In this document: positions 36,522-43,532 of the stretch, piece by piece | How the letters are laid out: each line of letters begins with the position of its first letter | Numbering within the stretch: the stretch's first letter is position 1 | Assembly: GCA_019695185.1 (NCBI GenBank) | Contig: JAIBAN010000030.1 | Coordinates: 1 to 64,000 of the forward strand | DNA from: Blastocatellia bacterium | GTDB taxonomy: Bacteria > Acidobacteriota > Blastocatellia > Chloracidobacteriales > Chloracidobacteriaceae | Length of the DNA stretch: 64,000 bases | Direction: 5' to 3' | Translations under genes and position numbers: made by a program | The notes under the pieces: generated by a model | Told to the model about the DNA's origin: nothing | The model's database searches: none | Seen by the model: only the letters and a program-made list of their open reading frames with translations

Positions 36522-38033
36522 ATGCGGTCACCTCAACGCGCCTTGTGTTTAGCCCTCGTCAGTATTTTCTTCTTTTTTTCCGGACCGGTTTGGGCCCAAC
36601 AACAGACCGAACCATCCAACAGGATTCCGGCCAAGGATTTACAGGCGGATTTCACCATTTTGCGAAAAGCCTATGAAGCGCTCCATCCGGGACTTTATCG
36701 CTATCAAAGCAAAGTTCAAATGGATGCGGAATTTACCGCCTTGCAAACCGAACTGAACCATGACCTGACCCTGCCGGAAGCCTATCTGGCGATTTCCCGG
36801 TTTTTGGCCAAAGTCAAGTGTGGCCATTCCTATCCGAATTTTTATAACCAGCCCAAAGCCATTGCCAACAAGCTGTTTCAGAATGCCAACCGGGTTCCGT
36901 TCCACTTCCGTTGGATTGACCGGCGCATGATTGTGACCCGCAATTTCTCAGAGGAAACCCGACTCAGACCGGGTTCGCAAATTCTGAAACTGAATGGAAT
37001 CCCCGTGGGTGTCATCCTTGACCGACTGCTCACGGTTGCACGGGCGGACGGCTCCAATCAGGCCAAACGGATCGCCAATCTGGAGGTGCGGGGCTTTGAC
37101 CGGTATGAAGCCTTTGACATCTATTTCCCGCTTTTCTTTCCATTTGAGGACCAAACCTTCAGCCTCGAAGTCAGATTTCCAGGGCAAACCAAAGCCACCA
37201 CGCTCAAAGTGAAACCACTGACGTACGAACAACGGCTGGCTCCCATCAAGACAGCGGTCGAAAATCAAAAAGGCGGCGACCAGCCTCTGTTTGAGTTTCG
37301 CTGGCTCGATGCCAAAACCGGGTACCTGCGCATGCCGACCTGGGCGCTCTATGACAGCAAATGGGATTGGAAAGCCTATCTGGACAATGTTTTTACCCAA
37401 TTGCAGACAGCCCAAGCAGGCCACCTGATTCTGGATGTGCGGGAAAACGAGGGCGGGCTGGATGTTGGCAATTACATTATCGGCAAACTCATCAGCCGAA
37501 ACCTGACCCTGAACACCTATGAACGGCTGGTGCGTTACCGGAAAGTGCCGGATGACCTGGCCCCCTTTCTTGATACCTGGGACCCGTCCTTCAAAGACTG
37601 GGGTGAAGCCGCCACGCCCCGCAACGATGGGTTTTACCGGTTAAAACGGTACGATGACGGTGATGCCATGACCGTGATTGAAGGTTCCTCCAAACCGTAT
37701 CAAGGGCGGATTTATGTGCTGGTTGGGGCGACCAACAGTTCCGCCACCTTTCAATTTGCCCAAATCATTCAACAAAACAAGCTTGGGTTGCTGGTGGGTC
37801 AGCCGACCGGAGGCAATCAGCGGGGTATTACCGGGGGTGCTTTTTTCTTTCTGCGGCTGCCAAATTCAAAAATCGAAGTTGACGTGCCGTTGATTGGGCA
37901 GTATCCAGCCACTGAACAACCCGATGGCGGACTGCTGCCGGATATTGCCGTGACACCACGCATTGCCGACATCGCCCGTGGCGTTGACACTGAACTGGAA
38001 ACCGTAAAAAAACTTACCCGGCAAGGCCGTTGA
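36522..38033 (+). CDS. S41-family peptidase
   Basis: 503 residues. A signal peptide (ALVSIFFFFSGPVWAQ) comes first. The S41 core is near residues 300-480, with LILDVRENEGGLD, the nucleophile region VGATNSSATFQFA, and PTGGNQRGITGG. Members are tail-specific or carboxyl-terminal processing proteases, or related hydrolases of the periplasm. The region 130-230 may hold a PDZ-like segment (LRPGSQILKLNGIPVGVIL). The ATG follows AAAGGA. Confidence 0.88.
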   Translation: MRSPQRALCLALVSIFFFFSGPVWAQQQTEPSNRIPAKDLQADFTILRKAYEALHPGLYRYQSKVQMDAEFTALQTELNHDLTLPEAYLAISRFLAKVKCGHSYPNFYNQPKAIANKLFQNANRVPFHFRWIDRRMIVTRNFSEETRLRPGSQILKLNGIPVGVILDRLLTVARADGSNQAKRIANLEVRGFDRYEAFDIYFPLFFPFEDQTFSLEVRFPGQTKATTLKVKPLTYEQRLAPIKTAVENQKGGDQPLFEFRWLDAKTGYLRMPTWALYDSKWDWKAYLDNVFTQLQTAQAGHLILDVRENEGGLDVGNYIIGKLISRNLTLNTYERLVRYRKVPDDLAPFLDTWDPSFKDWGEAATPRNDGFYRLKRYDDGDAMTVIEGSSKPYQGRIYVLVGATNSSATFQFAQIIQQNKLGLLVGQPTGGNQRGITGGAFFFLRLPNSKIEVDVPLIGQYPATEQPDGGLLPDIAVTPRIADIARGVDTELETVKKLTRQGR

Positions 38034-38101
38034 GAGGATTGCGAACAGAGTTCAGTTTCATCCATCCAGACAATTGCCGTCCGTCACGGCTTTTGATACA
38101 T

Positions 38102-38138
38102 AGGGTGCGCAGTTCACTTTGACTTCGCACCCTTATTT
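38102..38138 (+). promoter_or_regulatory. Hairpin just before rlmB
   Basis: AGGGTGCG (38102-38109) pairs perfectly with CGCACCCT (38126-38133), loop 16 nt, followed by TTATTT. It ends 7 bp before the rlmB ATG, which has no Shine-Dalgarno. It may be the terminator of the S41 gene or a translational switch for rlmB. Confidence 0.5.
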
Positions 38139-38140
38139 GC

Positions 38141-38869
38141 ATGGCACATATCTACGGCATTTCCCCTATTTTTGAAGCTTTGAAAGCTGGCAAACGTGAT
38201 TTCCAACGACTTCTCTTTGCCCGTGGAGCCAAACCGGCCCGACTGGAAGACCTGCGGCAACTGGCACGAAAAAAAGGCATTCCCTGTTTTGAGGAACCAC
38301 GTGAGAAACTCGACCAGTTGACCGGTGGGGTCAACCATCAGGGCGTGGTGGCGGTGGTTTCAGCAGCCAGTTACGCCGACCCTTCAGAGATTCTGGATGC
38401 CCTTCCTGAAAACCCGCTGTTGGTGCTTTTGGACCAGGTTGAGGACCCGCACAATCTGGGTGCCATCATCCGTACCGCCGAATGTGCCGGAGCCAATGGC
38501 GTTTTTATTACCGAACACCATGCCGCCCACCTGACCGACACTGTAGTCAAAGCCAGTGCCGGAGCCACCGAATATGTGCCGGTGGCCCGTGTGACCAACC
38601 TTTCCTACTTTATTGAAAGTCTGAAAGCCCGCCACATCTGGGTAATCGGAGTGGAAGCCAACGGGGAGAAATCCTATCCGGAATGGGATTTTCAGCAGCC
38701 CACTGCCATTGTGATGGGAAGCGAAGGAAAAGGATTGCGCCGGTTGGTCCGGGAACACTGTGACATGATTGTTTCCATCCCGTTGCTCGGCCAAATCACC
38801 TCGTTGAATGTTTCAGTGGCCACGGGTGTCCTTTTATATGAAGCGGTCCGCCAACGGCGCGCCAAATGA
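38141..38869 (+). CDS. rlmB: 23S rRNA 2'-O-ribose methyltransferase (SpoU family)
   Basis: 242 residues. It methylates the 2'-OH of a guanosine in 23S rRNA (G2251 in E. coli). The N-terminal substrate domain begins AHIYGISPIFEALKAGKR. The knotted SpoU domain has LDQVEDPHNLGAIIRTAEC, IVMGSEGKGLRRLV and IPLLGQITSLNVSVATGVLLYE. The start has no Shine-Dalgarno sequence and lies just after a hairpin. Confidence 0.93.
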   Translation: MAHIYGISPIFEALKAGKRDFQRLLFARGAKPARLEDLRQLARKKGIPCFEEPREKLDQLTGGVNHQGVVAVVSAASYADPSEILDALPENPLLVLLDQVEDPHNLGAIIRTAECAGANGVFITEHHAAHLTDTVVKASAGATEYVPVARVTNLSYFIESLKARHIWVIGVEANGEKSYPEWDFQQPTAIVMGSEGKGLRRLVREHCDMIVSIPLLGQITSLNVSVATGVLLYEAVRQRRAK

Positions 38870-38940
38870 AAAAAGCACGGGAGAGGCAGTTCCCGTGCTG
38901 CATAACAATCCACAAATTCCAGGCGTTTGGAAGAAGTTTT

Positions 38941-39085
38941 GGGAGTCTTGGGAGTCTTGGGAGTCTTGGGAGTCTTGGAAGTCCAGGGAGTCAGGAAATC
39001 CTTGCCACGTTGTCACGTTGTCAAAACTGTAAGAGTTCGACTCCCAAGACTCCCAAGACTCCCAAGACTCCCAAGACTCCAAGAC
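38941..39085. repeat. Inverted 9-bp repeat element, second copy
   Basis: The left arm (38941-38992) is GAGTCTTGG units. The right arm (39039-39085) is the inverse, GACTCCCAA units, and ends 1 bp from the stop codon of the minus-strand gene. In the core is a short ACGTTGTC heptamer pair (39006-39022). Same unit and nested design as 2701-2860. Confidence 0.93.
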
Positions 39086-39086
39086 T

Positions 39087-40049
39087 TTATTTCCCGTCTA
39101 CGGACACCGAAAAACGGTCTCCGGTTTTGGTTACCACAACGGTGTGGGTTCCAGCTTGGAAAGTACGGGACTCACCATCGTTCAAGCCTTCGACCTTGAA
39201 GGTATAAACCTGACCATCGGCATTCACATTCATTTGGCCGTCTTTGCTCTGGAACATCACCCGGATATTTGATTCCTTGGGGGCATTGCCATTTTCAGAA
39301 GTCCGATTGACTTCTTCCGTGACAATCACCTGATGCTGTCCGGCTTCACCTTTGGGGGCCACAACAATGTGCCGTTCCTTGACGTCACCGGGTTTTCCAT
39401 CCTGGTCCACAAACACATGGAACATTTTGTCGCCGCCTTCACTCCGCAGCATGACGGGATGCCCCATTTCCTTGCCGTCCACTTTCAGCACCAGCTTATC
39501 CCCCTGCCGGGTGACGGTCACATTATGTTGACCGGCGGCAAAGGTCCGGGTTTCCCCTTCGGCCAAATCCGTCAGGCGAATGGTTTGAGAGGCTCCGCCC
39601 TGGGTAACAGTGACTTCCTTCTTCTGAGAGTCAGCCACGACCTTCAACATATTGTTCTGGTCGTCTTTGAGCATAATCACTTGTGAATCACGGATTTCAA
39701 CATTGCCACCGGGTCCATCCGCACTCATAAACACCATGACCGGTTTGCCGTCTTTGCCCTTGGGCAACAGGTCGGCATCAGATAATTCCTTCCCATCCAG
39801 ACTGACGGCCAGAGTGTTGCCCCGGCGGGTCACAACGATGGTGTGATTGCCGGAAGAAATGGTTTTTGAGGCCCCCTCGGTCAAATCCTGCAACCGAACG
39901 TGTTCAGGTTTGCCATCATTCAGGACCAGGACGACCTGGCTGTCAGGTGTCCGAATGACACGCGGCCCTTCGGCATAGGTTGGAACAGAGCTCCCTACGG
40001 CAAAAACCGTAGCGGCGAACAAAACAAAACTCAGCAGTCTCAATTTCAT
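39087..40049 (-). CDS. Secreted triple-repeat protein, likely sigma-54 target
   Basis: About 320 residues. Start at 40049 after AAGGGG, opening a signal peptide (LLSFVLFAATVFAVGSS). It holds three copies of a 35- to 40-residue unit: LTEGASKTISSGNHTIVVTR, LAEGETRTFAAGQHNVTVTR and LNDGESRTFQAGTHTVVVTK, each ending in a x-V-x-x-DGK strand. The unit pattern is beta-rich. A conserved DGKPVMVFMSADGPG stretch lies between the first two. The family is not recognised. It has its own -24/-12 promoter (40134-40149) and follows the regulator gene of the same circuit. Confidence 0.8.
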   Translation of the reverse strand: MKLRLLSFVLFAATVFAVGSSVPTYAEGPRVIRTPDSQVVLVLNDGKPEHVRLQDLTEGASKTISSGNHTIVVTRRGNTLAVSLDGKELSDADLLPKGKDGKPVMVFMSADGPGGNVEIRDSQVIMLKDDQNNMLKVVADSQKKEVTVTQGGASQTIRLTDLAEGETRTFAAGQHNVTVTRQGDKLVLKVDGKEMGHPVMLRSEGGDKMFHVFVDQDGKPGDVKERHIVVAPKGEAGQHQVIVTEEVNRTSENGNAPKESNIRVMFQSKDGQMNVNADGQVYTFKVEGLNDGESRTFQAGTHTVVVTKTGDRFSVSVDGK

Positions 40050-40133
40050 GTGTGTTTCCCCTTCAATTTTTAGAAATTGCAAATCGGAACTGGTGTAGGT
40101 TTTCGCACGAGGTGCGTTGGTGCTTTTCACTAA

Positions 40134-40149
40134 TGCAAAGACCGTGCCA
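40134..40149 (-). promoter_or_regulatory. Sigma-54 promoter of the triple-repeat gene
   Basis: On the minus strand TGGCACG-GTCT-TTGCA matches the -24/-12 consensus at every key base (GG, ten bases, GC). A start of transcription near 40124 would give about 75 nt of leader before the ATG at 40049. Confidence 0.9.
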
Positions 40150-40170
40150 CTCAGGGAGGAAATTCAGAAT

Positions 40171-40310
40171 TGGGCATTAGGCATTGAGCATTGAACCAAA
40201 TTTACAATAACTTGAAGAAGTTGCCATTTTTCCCAATCAAATCCCGTGAAAACAGCCATGAGAACAGAAACCGGGAAACTCAGGCTCAAGGCTCAAGGCT
40301 CAGGGCTCAA
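40171..40310. repeat. Two heptamer arrays (GGCATTR and GGCTCAA)
   Basis: Three GGCATT(A/G) units at 40171-40190 and four GGCTCAA units at 40283-40310, with a partial inverse (TTGAGC, TTGAACC) at 40185-40197. It lies upstream of the sigma-54 promoter at 40134, where the activator binds in such systems. Next to it are the dyads TCCTGA-AA-TCAGGA (40317-40330) and TTTCCT...AGGAAA (40338-40355). Confidence 0.7.
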
Positions 40311-40373
40311 TTGAAATGTCCTGAAATCAGGAAAGGATTTCCTCATATCAGGAAATGGCACAGTGCAAATGCC

Positions 40374-41735
40374 TTACAGGCTAAACTTTTCCAGCCGATA
40401 CATAAAGGTTTTGTAACTCATCCCCAACAGTTTGGCAGCATTGGTCCGATTCCCACCAGCCAGTTCAAGCGCCTGTTTGAGCAAGCCCTCTTCCATGCTC
40501 TCCCATTGAATGCCCATGGCGGGCAACCGGAAGGGGCAACCTGGCGTAGCGGTTGGGCGGGCGATTTCAGGCGGCAAATCCGCCAGTGTCACACTTCCTT
40601 CATCTGCCAGCAGAACCAGCCGTTCAATCACGTTGGAAAGCTCGCGGACATTGCCGGGCCAGGAATATTCCATCAGGCAGCGCAAAACATTGGGCGGCAA
40701 TGGTTCAATCGAAATGCCATATTTGGCTGAAAATCGTTTCAGAAATTCCTGCGCCAGTAAGGGAACATCCTCCCGCCGGTCCCGCAGGGCCGGAATCTGA
40801 ACCGGAACCACATTCAACCGGTAAAACAAATCCTCGCGGAAAGCTCCTTCAGATACGAGTTTTCCCAGGTCCCGATTGGAAGCAGCGACAATCCGGACAT
40901 CACATTCGACCTCACCCCGACCGCCCAGGCGGGTAAACCGGCGTTCCTGCAACACCCGCAACAATGCAGCCTGGAGAGGCAAGGGCATGGAGGGGATTTC
41001 GTCCAAAAACAGGGTTCCCCCTTGCGCTTCCTCAAATTTCCCGACCCTCCGTTGGTTGGCTCCGGTAAAAGCCCCTTTTTCATAACCAAATAACTCGCTT
41101 TCCATCAGGGTTTCAGGAATGGCGGCACAGTTGACCGCCACAAAAGGTCCTTTGGCCCGTCCACTTTCAAGATGCAGCGTGCGGGCCACCAGTTCCTTGC
41201 CCGTCCCGGACTCGCCATTGATGAGCACCGTGGCGTCGGTGGCGGCAATTTTCTTGAGGGTTCGGTAGAGCCGCTGCATGGACTCCGCCCGCCCAACCAG
41301 TTCCCCCAATTGGTCCCGGTCTGCAATTTCCTCTTTGAGCCGCAGGTTTTCATGTTCCAGTTGGCGGGTCCTGAGCACCCGCCGGACGGCAATCAGCAGT
41401 GCATCCCGCTCAAACGGCTTGGTTAAATAGTCGTCTGCCCCCAACCGGATGGCTTCAACCGCATGAGAAATCGAGCCATAGGCGGTCATGATGATAAACG
41501 CACAAGGGAATTCGCGTTTGCGGACTTCGGTCAGCAATTCCCCGCCCGTCATGCGCGGCATCCGCCAGTCACACAAAATCAAATCCGGCGGGCTGGTTTC
41601 CAATGCGGTCAACGCTGCCTCGCCATCAGGGGCTTCCTGTACCGTAAACCCTTCTTTTATAAGAATATCGGCTATGATTTTCCGTTGTGGGGCTTCGTCT
41701 TCAACGACCAGGAGACGGGATTTCAGTTTTTCCAT
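40374..41735 (-). CDS. NtrC-family sigma-54-dependent response regulator
   Basis: About 453 residues. Start at 41735 after AAGGAAG; the longer frame only translates a repeat. The receiver domain comes first (LLVVEDEAPQRK, phospho-acceptor Asp in LILCDWRMP, conserved Lys in YLTKPF). Then the AAA+ domain has Walker A GESGTGKE and the sigma-54 contact loop GAFTGA. The end is a Fis-type helix-turn-helix (NAAKLLGMSYKTFMYRLEKF). It is probably phosphorylated by the histidine kinase encoded just upstream and activates sigma-54 promoters, two of which flank this operon. Confidence 0.95.
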   Translation of the reverse strand: MEKLKSRLLVVEDEAPQRKIIADILIKEGFTVQEAPDGEAALTALETSPPDLILCDWRMPRMTGGELLTEVRKREFPCAFIIMTAYGSISHAVEAIRLGADDYLTKPFERDALLIAVRRVLRTRQLEHENLRLKEEIADRDQLGELVGRAESMQRLYRTLKKIAATDATVLINGESGTGKELVARTLHLESGRAKGPFVAVNCAAIPETLMESELFGYEKGAFTGANQRRVGKFEEAQGGTLFLDEIPSMPLPLQAALLRVLQERRFTRLGGRGEVECDVRIVAASNRDLGKLVSEGAFREDLFYRLNVVPVQIPALRDRREDVPLLAQEFLKRFSAKYGISIEPLPPNVLRCLMEYSWPGNVRELSNVIERLVLLADEGSVTLADLPPEIARPTATPGCPFRLPAMGIQWESMEEGLLKQALELAGGNRTNAAKLLGMSYKTFMYRLEKFSL

Positions 41736-41757
41736 GAAACTTCCTTTGTTTTTCTTT

Positions 41758-41855
41758 ATCACCGCAGAGGCGCAGAGGATCCGCAAAGTCCCACAGAGTT
41801 TTGCTCTTATTCTCTGCGAAGTCTCTGCGAATCCTCTGCGCCTCTGCGGTGACAT
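41758..41855. repeat. Inverted CTCTGCG element inside the two-component operon
   Basis: The left arm (41758-41798, opening TCACCGCAGAGGCGCAGAGG) and right arm (41812-41855) can pair over about 40 bp, the outer 22 bp without a mismatch. In RNA it would be a long hairpin between the kinase and regulator genes. Confidence 0.92.
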
Positions 41856-41864
41856 CAAAATGAT

Positions 41865-43352
41865 TTAATCTCTGACGAGGGGAATCCGGACCACAGCAAT
41901 CGTACCACCATCCGGATTATCAATCATTTCCAATTTGCCCCGGTGCCCGCCTTCAATCAATTGTTTTGCCAAAAAGAGGCCCATTCCGGAACCGCCGGTT
42001 TTGGTCGTGACATGGGGGGTAAAAAGTTTTTGCCGAACCTCGACTGGCATTCCCGGCCCCCGGTCGGTAATGTGAATCATTCCATAAAAGCCGTCGTTTG
42101 AAAGTTTCACATGAACAACTTCGCCTTCCGGGGATGCCTCAAACGCATTTCCAATTAGATTGGCCAGGGCTGAACGAAGGGCCGAAGGAACCACTTTGGC
42201 TCGAATAGGTTCGTCCGTGGCATCCAGTTCGAGGTTTTTCCCTCCTTGCACCAGTTCAAACGCCACATCCTGAACCAATCGGGAGAGGTCAACCACTTCA
42301 GGTTCGGCGGCTCCGCCTGCCCCAATTGCCAAAAACGACCGTAACCAATTATCAATCCGGCGGATTTGCCCGCGTGCCGTGGCGACCATTTCCTCCCCTT
42401 CCCCATTGACCTTGGCACCCAGTTCCTCGACGATTAAACCAAGTGTATTGAGCGGGTTGCGGAGCGTATGCCCCAAACCGCGAGCCAAGTCGCCCAGTTC
42501 CGCCAGATGTTCCCGCGCTTTCCAGGCTTCTTTTTCATGCTCCAGTTCCGCCAAGCGAGCTGACATCCGGTTAAACGAAGCCTGTAATTCACCGACCTCA
42601 CCTTTGGAGGTCACTTCCACTTGAGTTCCCAATTCTCCACGGGCCAAGGCTTCGACACCATTTGCCAGTTTTCGCAACGGTTGCGTCACCCGATGGGCAA
42701 ACATGGCCGCCATCAACCAGCCAATCAGCATCAGCAGGCTTCCGGCAATCAGCCCCTGGGTTTGGGTTTTCTGTACAATCTGGAGCGAATGGGAAGGAGG
42801 CAGCGGAATCCGGCGTTCGCCACCCGGTGCGCCCCGCACCACCAACATTCGGTCAAATGTATCGTCTTTTTTTTCAACTTCCACCCGCACTGGGTGGTCC
42901 TTGAATTGTTTGATGATTTGGTTGGGGCCGGTTTTCTCGTCCGTCACAAACACCCGTTCGCTTTGAGCGGTAGTTTGGTTTTTCCCGTCATCTTTGGTGA
43001 TGGTGACCCGTTCATGGTACTGCTTTGCCCCTGGCAAAGGCTTGCCATCTTTGGTTTTGAAGAGGATGTCAGGTGGTGGCGTCCCATCTTTTGAGGTGAA
43101 AACAAACGCCGTGGGCGGATTTCCCCCAGGAGCCGGAGGTTTGGGGGTTTCCTCCACTTTGACCGTTATTTGGCCATTTTGGTTGGTAGAATGGATTTCC
43201 CGAAAAAAAACCGCCTGGCCGACATTGGCCGCCACTTCGTTCAATTCACGTTCAATCGCCTTGAGTTGCTGGATTTGCAGCCACCATTGAAAACCGACCA
43301 AAGCCAGCAGCATGACTGCCGTCCCCAAAAACAACTGTGTTCGAATGCGCAT
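41865..43352 (-). CDS. Sensor histidine kinase
   Basis: 495 residues. Membrane segments at residues 7-28 and about 200-220 bracket a periplasmic sensor of about 170 residues rich in charged and Pro residues. A HAMP domain follows, then the H box in LGDLARGLGHTLRNPLNTLG, then the ATP-binding domain with LANLIGNAFEASPEG (N box), ITDRGPGMP (G1) and GGSGMGLFLAKQLIEGG (G2). It is the NtrB-like kind that partners NtrC-type regulators. The regulator gene follows 129 bp downstream across a hairpin element. The ATG start lies 41 bp from a sigma-54 promoter. Confidence 0.95.
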   Translation of the reverse strand: MRIRTQLFLGTAVMLLALVGFQWWLQIQQLKAIERELNEVAANVGQAVFFREIHSTNQNGQITVKVEETPKPPAPGGNPPTAFVFTSKDGTPPPDILFKTKDGKPLPGAKQYHERVTITKDDGKNQTTAQSERVFVTDEKTGPNQIIKQFKDHPVRVEVEKKDDTFDRMLVVRGAPGGERRIPLPPSHSLQIVQKTQTQGLIAGSLLMLIGWLMAAMFAHRVTQPLRKLANGVEALARGELGTQVEVTSKGEVGELQASFNRMSARLAELEHEKEAWKAREHLAELGDLARGLGHTLRNPLNTLGLIVEELGAKVNGEGEEMVATARGQIRRIDNWLRSFLAIGAGGAAEPEVVDLSRLVQDVAFELVQGGKNLELDATDEPIRAKVVPSALRSALANLIGNAFEASPEGEVVHVKLSNDGFYGMIHITDRGPGMPVEVRQKLFTPHVTTKTGGSGMGLFLAKQLIEGGHRGKLEMIDNPDGGTIAVVRIPLVRD

Positions 43353-43392
43353 GGAAAATCACTCCCTCACAAACAAAAGGTGAACTATATTA

Positions 43393-43408
43393 GGCAAACA
43401 CCGTGCCA
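43393..43408 (-). promoter_or_regulatory. Sigma-54 promoter of the kinase-regulator operon
   Basis: On the minus strand TGGCACG-GTGT-TTGCC keeps GG and GC ten bases apart and shares its first nine bases with the promoter at 40134-40149. A start near 43383 gives a short leader to the kinase ATG at 43352. An imperfect dyad GGTTC-N10-GAACC (43429-43448) lies just upstream and may be an activator site. Confidence 0.9.
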
Positions 43409-43532
43409 AAAACCAGACCTCACCTTTGGGTTCCAACCGAGTTGAACCTGAACCGTTTGAAGAGCGTAGAAATCAAATTAAAACTCAACTGAAACTGCTC
43501 CCATCAAATCCAAACAAATCTGACTTTTTATC

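Noticed and set aside
38941-39085. Possible CRISPR array
   Set aside because: Units are 9 bp with no spacers and occur in inverted arms; no cas genes are near.
40354-40372. Another sigma-54-like word TGGCACAGTGCAAATGCC
   Set aside because: The GC lies two bases too far from GG for a -24/-12 promoter, and it sits at the stop codon of the regulator gene.
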